A stretch of DNA of 5,931 bases from Bacteroidota bacterium (GCA_018224415.1 JAGTUZ010000004.1:1-5931); one strand, 5' to 3'. Shown: positions 1-5,735, numbered from the stretch's first letter. Program-made: numbers and translations. Notes: generated from the letters alone by a model not told the origin.

Positions 1-1757
1 AAATCGCCTTCATACCCCCAGTGATAGTGACCGGTGCGATAGAACGCGTTGAGATGGAACCAGCTGTCGTCCCAGGAAACCTGGGCGCGGTACACCCGCA
101 CGCGCTCGATGTCCGTCATCTGTTCAGGCTCGCCGTCGACGCGCACGCTGCGGGCGCGTCCGCGGTACTCGTAGAAGAGCTCGTCGATAGGATTGACCGG
201 CACATGACCGAGGACGTTCAGGGAAACCGATCCCGATACGTTCTCGGCGGGGCGCGCTTCCACCTCGGCATAGAAGGACTCCATGTGATCGAAGCCCCGG
301 AACGCCGGCCGCGTCGTCCCGAACGGTGCCGCCTCGTCGGGAGTGCTGACGTTGCTGCCGCCCGTGCTGATGGTGCTCATCTCCATGCGCAGGCCGCTGA
401 TGCGCAGCCGCTTCGTTTCCTCGCCGAGCATGGCCCCGCGGTCACCGCGAGCCTGCAGCAGGGCGGCGGTCGGATCGATCGCCGCGAAGTGGCGGTTGAT
501 CGCATCGATGGTTGTCCCCGCGGCGTACGGGTCCAGACGGTGGGCCTGTTGCAGGGCGTAGAACGCCGCGCGCGGATACACCTCATAGATGCCGCGGGCG
601 TCGGAAGGACCCTTGGCACAGACGCCCCACCACTCTTCGTTCATGTTGTTCTGTCCGGCGACGAAATCCTCGGGGTATGCGTCGTTGGGCCATGACGCGT
701 TGATGTCATGCACGTCGAGGTTGCTTTCCTGCTTGTACTTCCACCAGCCGTCGGTGAACTGGAACGTGAGTCCGCCGATGGCATTGCCCGTGCGTCCCTT
801 GCCGCTCGACTGTTCGTAGATCTCCTTCCACTGTCCCAGCAGGTACCGCGCCTGCGTGTACTGGTCCTCGCGATTTTCCTTCGCATCGAAGGCGTCGGCC
901 CCGAATTCGGTGAAAAGGATGGGAATGCCGAGTGTGCGCTTGACGCGTTCGAAGGCGTCGCCAAAGGAAATGCCGCGGTACATGTTCGTTCCGAACACGT
1001 CGATGCCCTTTGCCTCGCGGGCGATGATGTCGAGGTACTGCAGGTCGCCGTTGGCGATGGCCACGGGATGCACGGTATCATGCGCCTTGATCGCTCGCGT
1101 CACCTCGCCCATGAGGGAGTACAGATAGACGGCTTTCGCTGCCTGCCGTTCGCCTTCAGGGAAGGCCTCCGTCTCGGCCGAACTCCATTCAAGCCCATAA
1201 TTGTTTTCATTCCCGAGCAGCCACATCAGCAGGCCCGGGACGTCACGGAACTCCTCGGCGAGCGCGGCGATCTCCGCGGTCAGTTGTCCGCGCGTTCGGG
1301 AATCAGAGTAATCCGTCTGCTGTACGAACACGCCATCGACGGTCACACCATAGCGGCCCAGTGAATGATTGAGGATGGTCCAGATGCCGTAGCGCTCGTA
1401 GATGTATCGCACCCAGCGGGGCGGGACACCGACGTACTGGCGGATCACGTTCACGCCCATGTTCCTGAGCAGTGTCATCTCGCGGTGCAGCGCCGCCTCG
1501 ATGATGTCGTCGGGCTGCGTCCAGAGACTGTACGTGTAATTCTTGCCGATAGGGAAATAATCCCAGTTCATACCGATGACCATGAAGTCCTTCCCATCGA
1601 CCTGCAGCCGCGTACCGGCGCCGTCGGAGGTGACCCGCACCTGGGCAGCCTGCCCGAGCGCCACGGCCGGAAGAAGAACAAGGAAGACAAGCGTCGAAAG
1701 ACACGAAAGCATGACGGCGGAGTGACGACGGGCGGAAGCGGGACGGATTGGTCTCAT
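1..1757 (-). CDS. Secreted clan GH-A glycoside hydrolase (GH2-type TIM barrel) with a beta-rich C-terminal region, 3' end outside window
   Basis: This gene runs leftward off the window, with 585 complete codons visible and no stop. It starts at an ATG preceded by GAGGAGG five bases upstream. Residues 16-35 form a hydrophobic signal peptide, probably cut after Ala-Leu-Gly (33-35). Residues about 45-410 look like a TIM-barrel hydrolase: MGVNVIRQY near 100-108, GNEN at 182-185 with Glu184 as the likely acid/base, and FTEFGAD at 282-288 with Glu284 as the likely nucleophile. The 100-residue gap fits clan GH-A retaining enzymes. The jelly-roll domains that usually precede a GH2 barrel are absent, so a GH2-like catalytic domain or a related GH-A family such as a beta-glucanosyltransferase are both possible. 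Residues about 490-585 show short alternating strand-like, aromatic-rich segments that are not part of the barrel; they may be an outer-membrane beta-barrel or an accessory beta-sandwich. The gene is divergent from a glucan-type operon, so a beta-glucan oligosaccharide substrate is inferred. Confidence 0.8.
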   Translation of the reverse strand, partial: MRPIRPASARRHSAVMLSCLSTLVFLVLLPAVALGQAAQVRVTSDGAGTRLQVDGKDFMVIGMNWDYFPIGKNYTYSLWTQPDDIIEAALHREMTLLRNMGVNVIRQYVGVPPRWVRYIYERYGIWTILNHSLGRYGVTVDGVFVQQTDYSDSRTRGQLTAEIAALAEEFRDVPGLLMWLLGNENNYGLEWSSAETEAFPEGERQAAKAVYLYSLMGEVTRAIKAHDTVHPVAIANGDLQYLDIIAREAKGIDVFGTNMYRGISFGDAFERVKRTLGIPILFTEFGADAFDAKENREDQYTQARYLLGQWKEIYEQSSGKGRTGNAIGGLTFQFTDGWWKYKQESNLDVHDINASWPNDAYPEDFVAGQNNMNEEWWGVCAKGPSDARGIYEVYPRAAFYALQQAHRLDPYAAGTTIDAINRHFAAIDPTAALLQARGDRGAMLGEETKRLRISGLRMEMSTISTGGSNVSTPDEAAPFGTTRPAFRGFDHMESFYAEVEARPAENVSGSVSLNVLGHVPVNPIDELFYEYRGRARSVRVDGEPEQMTDIERVRVYRAQVSWDDSWFHLNAFYRTGHYHWGYEGD

Positions 1758-1762
1758 GGTGG

Positions 1763-1769
1763 CCTCCTC
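1763..1769 (-). promoter_or_regulatory. Ribosome binding site of the GH-A hydrolase gene
   Basis: On the minus strand this reads GAGGAGG and ends five bases before the ATG at 1757. It supports that ATG over the in-frame Met at residue 16, which would shorten the basic N-terminal part of the signal peptide. Confidence 0.8.
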
Positions 1770-1812
1770 GGTGTATGACAGAGAAATGATGCGCATGGAA
1801 AAGTCCGAACAT

Positions 1813-1826
1813 CCGGAACGTTTCGG
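1813..1826. repeat. 14-bp near-palindrome in the leader of the GH-A gene
   Basis: The sequence CCGGAACGTTTCGG matches its own reverse complement at 12 of 14 positions and is centred on AACGTT. It lies about 40-55 bases downstream of the predicted minus-strand transcription start. The central CG is reminiscent of LacI-family operators, but a chance match in GC-rich DNA is quite possible, and no regulator of that family is in the window. Confidence 0.3.
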
Positions 1827-1852
1827 CGGGTAGGGAGCGCCGGTTCGTTTGC

Positions 1853-1877
1853 ACTTTGTACTATGGTAGAACAAAGT
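1853..1877. promoter_or_regulatory. Operator O1: inverted repeat overlapping the minus-strand -10 box
   Basis: The arms ACTTTGTACTA (1853-1863) and TAGAACAAAGT (1867-1877) are separated by TGG and pair at 10 of 11 positions. Read on the minus strand, the site begins inside the TACTTT -10 box and covers the predicted transcription start, a typical repressor position. The core TTACTTTGTT arm also occurs, as TTATTTTGTT, at the opposite promoter. The arms resemble those of the operator of the ROK repressor XylR in Bacillus (TTAGTTTGTT and AACAAACTAA). Binding by the ROK protein encoded at 3512-4816 is inferred. Confidence 0.65.
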
Positions 1878-1912
1878 AAGCGATGCGGGAGGATTTGTCA
1901 AGAAAAAAATGC
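1870..1912 (-). promoter_or_regulatory. Promoter of the GH-A hydrolase gene
   Basis: On the minus strand, TTGACA (1901-1896) is followed after 17 bp by TACTTT (1878-1873). Immediately upstream lies GCA and a run of seven T, which could act as an UP element. The -35 box is a perfect match to the sigma-70 consensus, while the -10 box matches only three of six positions. The whole 43-bp block is repeated in mirror orientation at 2013-2055. TTACTTTG also partly resembles the Bacteroidota -7 element TAnnTTTG, so the sigma factor type cannot be fixed from sequence. Confidence 0.65.
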
Positions 1913-1965
1913 GTTCGTCCGTCATGCACGCGTCGCAAATACCACATACACCTGAAAACGCTGAC

Positions 1966-1979
1966 TATAACATGTGATA
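1966..1979. repeat. 14-bp AT-rich near-palindrome between the two promoters
   Basis: TATAACATGTGATA is symmetric at 12 of 14 positions around ACATGT. It lies between the two -35 regions, about 80-90 bp upstream of the plus-strand start and about 105 bp upstream of the minus-strand start. A second regulator, for example an activator serving both promoters, could bind here. No known consensus is matched and it may be chance. Confidence 0.3.
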
Positions 1980-2012
1980 ATGAAGGAAAAACGGATCCTG
2001 GACGCCCCGCGT

Positions 2013-2055
2013 GCATTTTTTCCTTGACAACGGAATGTGCGGACATTATTTTGTT
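2013..2055 (+). promoter_or_regulatory. Promoter of the lipoprotein-ROK-GH16-transporter operon
   Basis: TTGACA (2024-2029) is followed after 17 bp by TATTTT (2047-2052), a perfect -35 and a four-of-six -10 for a sigma-70-type promoter. GCATTTTTT directly upstream could serve as an UP element. The predicted start near 2059 leaves a leader of about 80 nt before the ATG at 2140. This also excludes the in-frame upstream ATG at 2011, which would lie before the promoter. Confidence 0.7.
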
Positions 2056-2069
2056 GACGAACAAAGTAT
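2046..2069. promoter_or_regulatory. Operator O2: inverted repeat overlapping the plus-strand -10 box
   Basis: The arms TTATTTTGTT (2046-2055) and AACAAAGTAT (2060-2069) are separated by GACG and pair at 8 of 10 positions. The left arm contains the -10 hexamer and the right arm spans the likely transcription start, so a bound protein should block RNA polymerase. The ten bases GAACAAAGTA at 2059-2068 are identical to 1869-1878 in O1. The arm sequence and near-five-base spacer resemble the XylR (ROK) operator of Bacillus, making the operon's own ROK protein the best candidate ligand. Confidence 0.7.
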
Positions 2070-2128
2070 CCCTGATCGGCTCTTCGCGTTTCCCGACGTC
2101 CCTGCGATTTCTCGTTTCCCACACGAAT

Positions 2129-2133
2129 GGAGG
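2129..2133 (+). promoter_or_regulatory. Ribosome binding site of the lipoprotein gene
   Basis: GGAGG lies six bases before the ATG at 2140 and decides that start against the in-frame ATGs at 2011, 2035 and 2164. Confidence 0.75.
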
Positions 2134-2139
2134 CAAGAC

Positions 2140-3531
2140 ATGACCGCATTGCGCAACTCATTCATGGCCGCATCCGCGGCGATTTTCATTGCCGTGCTGT
2201 TCGCCGGATGCGTGAGGGATGTGGACACGCTCGAACCGGCCGGGAATCCGACGGACGCCGACATCTTCATTGACGGCTTCGGTCCCAGTGTGGAGTACCA
2301 GGCGTTCGGCGGATCCAAGGTGGACGCGCTCGGCGTCACTTCGGAGGAAGTCCATCGGGGAAACCGTGCGCTGCGGTTCACGATACCGGACGAGGGAGAT
2401 CCGGCGGGGAGTTACGCCGGCGGCGCGTTCGTGACGCGGGCCGTCCGTGATCTGTCGGGATACGACGCCCTGACGTTCTGGGCGAGGGCAACGGTTTCGG
2501 CGAAGATCAACCAGGTCGGATTCGGCAATGACAATACGGGGAACTCGCAATTCGTGGCGATGATGGAAGACGTCCCGGTTTCCACTACCTGGCAGAAGTA
2601 TGTGCTTCCCCTGCCGCTGCCCGGGAAACTGACCGCGGAGGGCGGACTGTTTTTCATCGCGGAGGGTCCCGAGGACGGCCACGGCTATACACTGTATATC
2701 GACGATCTGCGCTACGAGACGCTCGGCACCATCGCCCATCCCGCGCCGCGCATCGCGACCCTCGAACTCTCCGGCGAGATCGGTGACAGCTTCGTTGTCG
2801 AAGGATGCGCGGTGGCCTTCGACATCGGCGGCGTCGAGCGGAGCATCCTTGTCTCTCCGGCATATTTCACCTTTCAATCGTCCGATCCGGCGGTTGCCAC
2901 GGTGGATGCGAACGGCGGCATCACGGCGGTGGGGACAGGCAAGGCGGTGATCACCGCCAAACTCGGCACGCTCGACGCGTCGGGAAGCATCACCGTCACG
3001 GTCGGTACTTCGTTGTCTCCAGCCACGGCCGCGCCCACGCCGCTGCATCCCGCATCCGACGTGCTCTCGCTGTTCAGCAATGTCTATGTGAATCTGCCGG
3101 TGGACACCTGGTCGGCGGACTGGGACATGGCAGACATCAGGGATGTGCGCATCGCCGGAGACGACGTCAAGAAATACAGCAACCTGGTATTCGCCGGCAT
3201 CGAGTTCACCTCGCAGACCGTGGATGCGTCTGCCATTACGGCGTTTCACGTGGACCTCTGGACTCCTGATCCGACGGCGGCGCCCGCAGTGTTGAAGATC
3301 AAGCTGGTGGATTTCGGAGCGAACGGCGCCTTCGGAGGCGGTGACGATTCCGAGCACGAACTGAGCTTCACGGCGACCTCCACGCCGGCACTGAAAACGG
3401 GCAGCTGGATTTCCTTTGACATTCCGTTTTCCCGTTTCACCGGTCTTCGCAACCGGGCGCATCTCGCGCAGATCATTTTCTCCGGTACCCTCGGCACAAT
3501 CTTCATCGATAATGTCTATTTCCACAAATAA
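2140..3531 (+). CDS. Glycan-binding lipoprotein with CBM-like, Big_2-like and second CBM-like modules
   Basis: This 463-residue protein starts at an ATG with GGAGG upstream. Residues 1-24 are a lipoprotein signal ending Leu-Phe-Ala-Gly-Cys24; Phe at -3 is slightly atypical. Residues about 40-195 form a galactose-binding-like beta-sandwich (GFGNDNTGN near 127-135, YIDDLRYE near 186-193) of the type attached to glucan-degrading enzymes. Residues about 204-288 resemble a Big_2 immunoglobulin-like domain (SSDPAVATVD, GTGKAVITA). Residues about 300-463 are a second module with DTWSADWD, FAGIEFTSQT, GAFGGGDD and a terminal IDNVYFHK, features familiar from modules attached to Bacteroidota GH16 laminarinases. 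No catalytic domain is visible, so a surface glycan-binding role is inferred. It is the first gene of the operon, its end overlaps the ROK gene by 20 bases, and expression is likely controlled by O2. Confidence 0.85.
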   Translation: MTALRNSFMAASAAIFIAVLFAGCVRDVDTLEPAGNPTDADIFIDGFGPSVEYQAFGGSKVDALGVTSEEVHRGNRALRFTIPDEGDPAGSYAGGAFVTRAVRDLSGYDALTFWARATVSAKINQVGFGNDNTGNSQFVAMMEDVPVSTTWQKYVLPLPLPGKLTAEGGLFFIAEGPEDGHGYTLYIDDLRYETLGTIAHPAPRIATLELSGEIGDSFVVEGCAVAFDIGGVERSILVSPAYFTFQSSDPAVATVDANGGITAVGTGKAVITAKLGTLDASGSITVTVGTSLSPATAAPTPLHPASDVLSLFSNVYVNLPVDTWSADWDMADIRDVRIAGDDVKKYSNLVFAGIEFTSQTVDASAITAFHVDLWTPDPTAAPAVLKIKLVDFGANGAFGGGDDSEHELSFTATSTPALKTGSWISFDIPFSRFTGLRNRAHLAQIIFSGTLGTIFIDNVYFHK

Positions 3532-4816
3532 ACCCCTGTCGTCCCGGGCGGCGGCGTCGATCGGTCTCCGCGGTGACACGCCGGTGCCGGGCGACTGGTC
3601 CCGCACCGCTCTCGAAACCACGCCTTCGCTCACCGACCGCGTGCTCGGTCTGATCTGGCGTGAACGGCGCATCTCGCGCGCCGACATCGCGCGCCGGACC
3701 GGGCTCGCCCGATCGACGGTTTCGGAAATCGTCCGCGACTTGCTGCACACCGGACTCGTCGCCGAAGTGGGCACCGATCGCTCCAGCGGCGGACGCCGGC
3801 CGATCGTGCTGGAATTCCAGGACGACGCGTTTGGCATTCTCGGCGTGGACATCGGCGCGACGCACGTGGCGGTGGCCGTGACCGATCTTCGCGGAAAGGT
3901 GCTTGCATGGAGGGAACAGCTTCGCCCGGTGCGCACGGACCCCGAGCAGACGCGCGCGCTGGTGCACGAACTTTGCGATGCCTGTCTCGCGGAATGGGGA
4001 CGCGGGAACAAGCGCCTCGTCGGCATCGGCCTCGCGGTGCCGAGTCCCGTCGACCCCCGCCATCCCGACCGCATCTCCGAAGTCGTGCTCCCCGCCTGGC
4101 GCGGGCATATCGGCATTGAAGATCTGCATCTCCGCTATGATGTGCCTGTCCTCGTCGACAACGATGCCAACCTCGGCGCGCTGGCCGAAGGCTGGTGGGG
4201 AGCAGGACGCAGCGTGCGGGATTTCACCTATATCAAGGTCGCCACCGGCATCGGCGCGGGTTTCATCCTCGGGGGAGAGATCTACCGCGGCAGTTCGGGC
4301 GTGGCGGGCGAGATCGGACATGTCGCCATCGATCCGGAAGGCAGTTCCTGCGTCTGCGGACTGCGCGGCTGTCTCGTGACCCTTGTCGGCACCGCCGCAC
4401 TGATCGCCCGCGCGGAGGAACTCCTGCCAGGCTATCCCGACAGCGTCCTTGCGGGCAAGACGCTTCGCATCGACACTCTCGAACGCGCCGCCATCGAAGG
4501 CGATGCACTGGCGGGCCGTGTGGTGCGCGAGGCGGGCGAACACCTGGGCATCGCGGTTGCCGGACTGCTCAATCTCATGAATCCCGAAATGGTCATTCTT
4601 GGCGGTGGCGTGACGCGCGTGCGCGAGCTTCTTCTCGAACCGCTCCGCCATGTCGTGCGCAACCGCACACTGGTCACCGCCGTCGCCGCGACGGAAATCC
4701 GCATCAGCGAACTCGGCGCGCGTGCGGTCGCGATCGGCGCCGCCACCCTGGTCCTTTCCGCGGCACTGGCCAATCCCGGTCTCTTCCCCCGAACACAGAT
4801 AACGAGGACACGATGA
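3512..4816 (+). CDS. ROK-family transcriptional regulator
   Basis: This 434-residue protein has a winged helix-turn-helix at about 41-101 (ISRADIARRTGLARSTVSEIV, then the GGRRP wing) followed by a ROK sugar-kinase-like domain. In that domain are DIGAT at 113-117, DNDAN at 216-220, a GIGAG loop at 246-250, GEIGH at 266-270 and the zinc motif Cys280-x-Cys282-G-x-x-G-Cys287. The usual GCLE glutamate is Val289, perhaps a subfamily trait. ROK regulators bind DNA at the N-terminal domain and release it on binding a sugar or sugar phosphate. The ATG at 3512 lies inside the preceding gene and has no good ribosome site, so translation is probably coupled; a later start such as GTG at 3584 would spare the helix-turn-helix and cannot be excluded. 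The product likely controls O1 and O2, including its own operon. The effector is unknown; a gluco-oligosaccharide or glucose is inferred. Confidence 0.9.
   Translation: MSISTNKPLSSRAAASIGLRGDTPVPGDWSRTALETTPSLTDRVLGLIWRERRISRADIARRTGLARSTVSEIVRDLLHTGLVAEVGTDRSSGGRRPIVLEFQDDAFGILGVDIGATHVAVAVTDLRGKVLAWREQLRPVRTDPEQTRALVHELCDACLAEWGRGNKRLVGIGLAVPSPVDPRHPDRISEVVLPAWRGHIGIEDLHLRYDVPVLVDNDANLGALAEGWWGAGRSVRDFTYIKVATGIGAGFILGGEIYRGSSGVAGEIGHVAIDPEGSSCVCGLRGCLVTLVGTAALIARAEELLPGYPDSVLAGKTLRIDTLERAAIEGDALAGRVVREAGEHLGIAVAGLLNLMNPEMVILGGGVTRVRELLLEPLRHVVRNRTLVTAVAATEIRISELGARAVAIGAATLVLSAALANPGLFPRTQITRTR
4804..4808 (+). promoter_or_regulatory. Ribosome binding site of the GH16 gene
   Basis: GAGGA lies inside the last codons of the ROK gene, four bases before the ATG at 4813 and seven before the in-frame ATG at 4816. 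Either ATG can be used, and the two proteins would differ by one Met. Confidence 0.6.
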
Positions 4817-5637
4817 TGAACCTGACCGGATTTCCCGGCTTCCTTGCCGTGTTGGCGCTGTGCGCGCTGTGCACCACGGCCTGCGACGACGACGTCTCCG
4901 ACCCGGGGACGCGGGAGTGGACACTCGTCTGGCAGGACGAATTCGACGGTCCTGCCGGCCAGCGGCCGGACAGTACCCGCTGGACCTATGACATCGGCAC
5001 CGACTGGGGAAACAAGCAGCTCGAGTACGACACCGACCGTCCGTCAAACGTGTCGCTTGACGGTATCGGGAATCTCGCGATCACCGCGCGCAGGGAAGCC
5101 TGGCTCGGCAGCGGCTACACTTCGGCGCGCATCGTCACGCGCGGACTCTTCGAGCGCACCTATGGCCGCTACGAGGCGCGCATCCAGCTTCCGTACGGAC
5201 CCGGCATCTGGCCCGCGTTCTGGCTGCTCGGAGCGAATATCGAAACGACTCCCTGGCCCGCCTGCGGGGAAATCGACATCATGGAATACCGGGGGCAGGA
5301 GGTCAGCACGGTGCACGGCAGTCTGCACGGCCCGGGCTACTCCGCCGCACAGGCGGTGACCCGCCGCTTCGACCTGGACCGCGACCGCTTCGATACCGGC
5401 TTCCACGTGTTCACCGTCGAATGGGGAGCGGATTACATCGATTGGTTTGTTGACGGAACCCATTACCAGCGGGTTGTTCCCGGCGACCTGAAGGGCCCCT
5501 GGGTTTTCGATCACCCCTTCTACATCATCCTGAACGTAGCCGTCGGCGGCGGATGGGTCGGTGCGCCCACGGCGAACACGAAGTTCCCGCAGACGATGCT
5601 TGTCGATTGGGTTCGCGTGTACGAGGAGGTCTCGTGA
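4813..5637 (+). CDS. GH16 endo-beta-1,3-glucanase (laminarinase-type) lipoprotein
   Basis: This 274-residue enzyme consists of a lipoprotein signal and a single GH16 domain at about 36-274. The catalytic motif GEIDIMEYRG spans 152-161, with Glu153 as nucleophile, Asp155 as helper and Glu158 as acid/base, so it should be active. Other GH16 landmarks are WQDEFDG at 40-46, ARIQLPYGPGIWPAFWLLG at 122-140, HVFTVEW at 198-204 and NVAVGG at 241-246. The signal peptide ends near Thr-Thr-Ala-Cys24, followed by Asp-Asp-Asp. An acidic stretch just after the lipidated Cys resembles the surface-export signal of Bacteroidota lipoproteins, so display outside the cell is inferred; Cys17 and Cys20 are alternative lipidation sites. 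The start overlaps the ROK stop as ATGA. The family cleaves beta-1,3 or mixed-linked glucans, and laminarin is the likeliest substrate by overall resemblance. No binding module is attached, which fits a separate binding lipoprotein in the same operon. Confidence 0.92.
   Translation: MMNLTGFPGFLAVLALCALCTTACDDDVSDPGTREWTLVWQDEFDGPAGQRPDSTRWTYDIGTDWGNKQLEYDTDRPSNVSLDGIGNLAITARREAWLGSGYTSARIVTRGLFERTYGRYEARIQLPYGPGIWPAFWLLGANIETTPWPACGEIDIMEYRGQEVSTVHGSLHGPGYSAAQAVTRRFDLDRDRFDTGFHVFTVEWGADYIDWFVDGTHYQRVVPGDLKGPWVFDHPFYIILNVAVGGGWVGAPTANTKFPQTMLVDWVRVYEEVS
5623..5629 (+). promoter_or_regulatory. Ribosome-site-like sequence at the end of the GH16 gene
   Basis: GAGGAGG lies within the final Glu-Glu codons of GH16, four bases before a GTG that overlaps the GH16 stop as GTGA. 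It would serve the small ORF at 5634-5735, if that ORF is real. It may equally be only the codons of the enzyme. Confidence 0.35.
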
Positions 5638-5735
5638 TCCTGCGCTCCGGCTTCCGCCTCCCGGTTGCGTTTCGCGCGCTGCTGCAGCCCGACGCACCGG
5701 TTCCATCTCCCGAAGCCTGGAGCGCCGAGTCATGA
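5634..5735 (+). CDS. Possible 33-codon ORF linking the GH16 and symporter genes
   Basis: A GTG start overlapping the GH16 stop (GTGA) opens a 33-codon frame whose stop overlaps the symporter start (ATGA). A strong GAGGAGG precedes it. The product would begin VILRSGFRLP, is basic at its N-terminus and ends in a Pro/Ala/Ser/Glu-rich tail, with no recognised domain and no clear membrane segment. It could be a coupling or leader ORF that carries ribosomes across the 94-base gap. It could also be chance, since open frames are common in GC-rich DNA. Confidence 0.3.
   Translation: MILRSGFRLPVAFRALLQPDAPVPSPEAWSAES
5719..5722 (+). promoter_or_regulatory. Ribosome binding site of the symporter gene
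   Basis: GGAG lies nine bases before the ATG at 5732. No earlier in-frame ATG, GTG or TTG in a suitable position was seen, so this start is preferred. Confidence 0.5.

Larger units (their letters stand above)
1870..2055. repeat. Inverted pair of 43-bp promoter modules
   Basis: The module at 1912-1870 (minus) and the module at 2013-2055 (plus) share GCATTTTTT(T/C)CTTGACAA at their outer ends and TTA(C/T)TTTGTT at their inner ends. Both blocks keep exactly the same spacing, whereas the roughly 15 bp between them is not conserved. About 100 bp separates the two modules. The pattern suggests selection on the two boxes in both copies rather than a recent plain duplication. Confidence 0.7.
1758..2139. 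other. Divergent intergenic control region
   Basis: This 382-bp stretch separates two divergently transcribed genes. It is more AT-rich than its flanks and holds two opposed promoters, two inverted-repeat operators overlapping the -10 boxes, and two further short palindromes, each listed separately. From the assigned -10 boxes, the leaders would be roughly 110 nt for the minus-strand gene and 80 nt for the plus-strand operon. Open frames crossing it overlap the promoter elements and have no recognisable product, so no gene is called here. Confidence 0.85.

Noticed and set aside
21..1364. Plus-strand frames of 200 codons or more opposite the GH-A hydrolase gene
   Set aside because: The minus-strand frame carries the catalytic motifs GNEN and TEFG, a signal peptide and a strong ribosome site; the plus-strand frames are its shadows.
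2011..2139. Upstream extension of the lipoprotein gene to the ATG at 2011
   Set aside because: It would start before the predicted promoter, has no ribosome site and would bury the lipoprotein signal peptide behind 43 polar residues.
1861..2143. Small open frames on both strands within the divergent region
   Set aside because: They overlap the promoters and operators, have no supported starts and no recognisable product.
3416..3511. Extension of the ROK gene upstream to a TTG at 3416
   Set aside because: It lies deep within the C-terminal module of the lipoprotein gene; the extra residues do not resemble ROK proteins, and the ATG at 3512 is the first ATG start near the gene junction.
2158..4116. 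652-codon open frame on the minus strand across the lipoprotein and ROK genes
   Set aside because: It is antisense to two clearly recognisable proteins, its translation is Arg-rich and low in recognisable motifs, and it is explained by the high GC content at third codon positions.
4195..4812. N-terminal extension of GH16 into the ROK gene
   Set aside because: The added residues are a frame-shifted, Arg-rich reading of ROK coding sequence; the ATG at 4813 leads directly into a lipoprotein signal.
3503..5047. 514-codon open frame on the minus strand across the ROK and GH16 genes
   Set aside because: It is a shadow of the ROK gene and the start of GH16; the Arg/His/Asp-rich translation matches no family.
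5638..5731. Terminator between the GH16 and symporter genes
   Set aside because: No GC-rich hairpin followed by a T-run is visible, so read-through into the symporter gene is expected.
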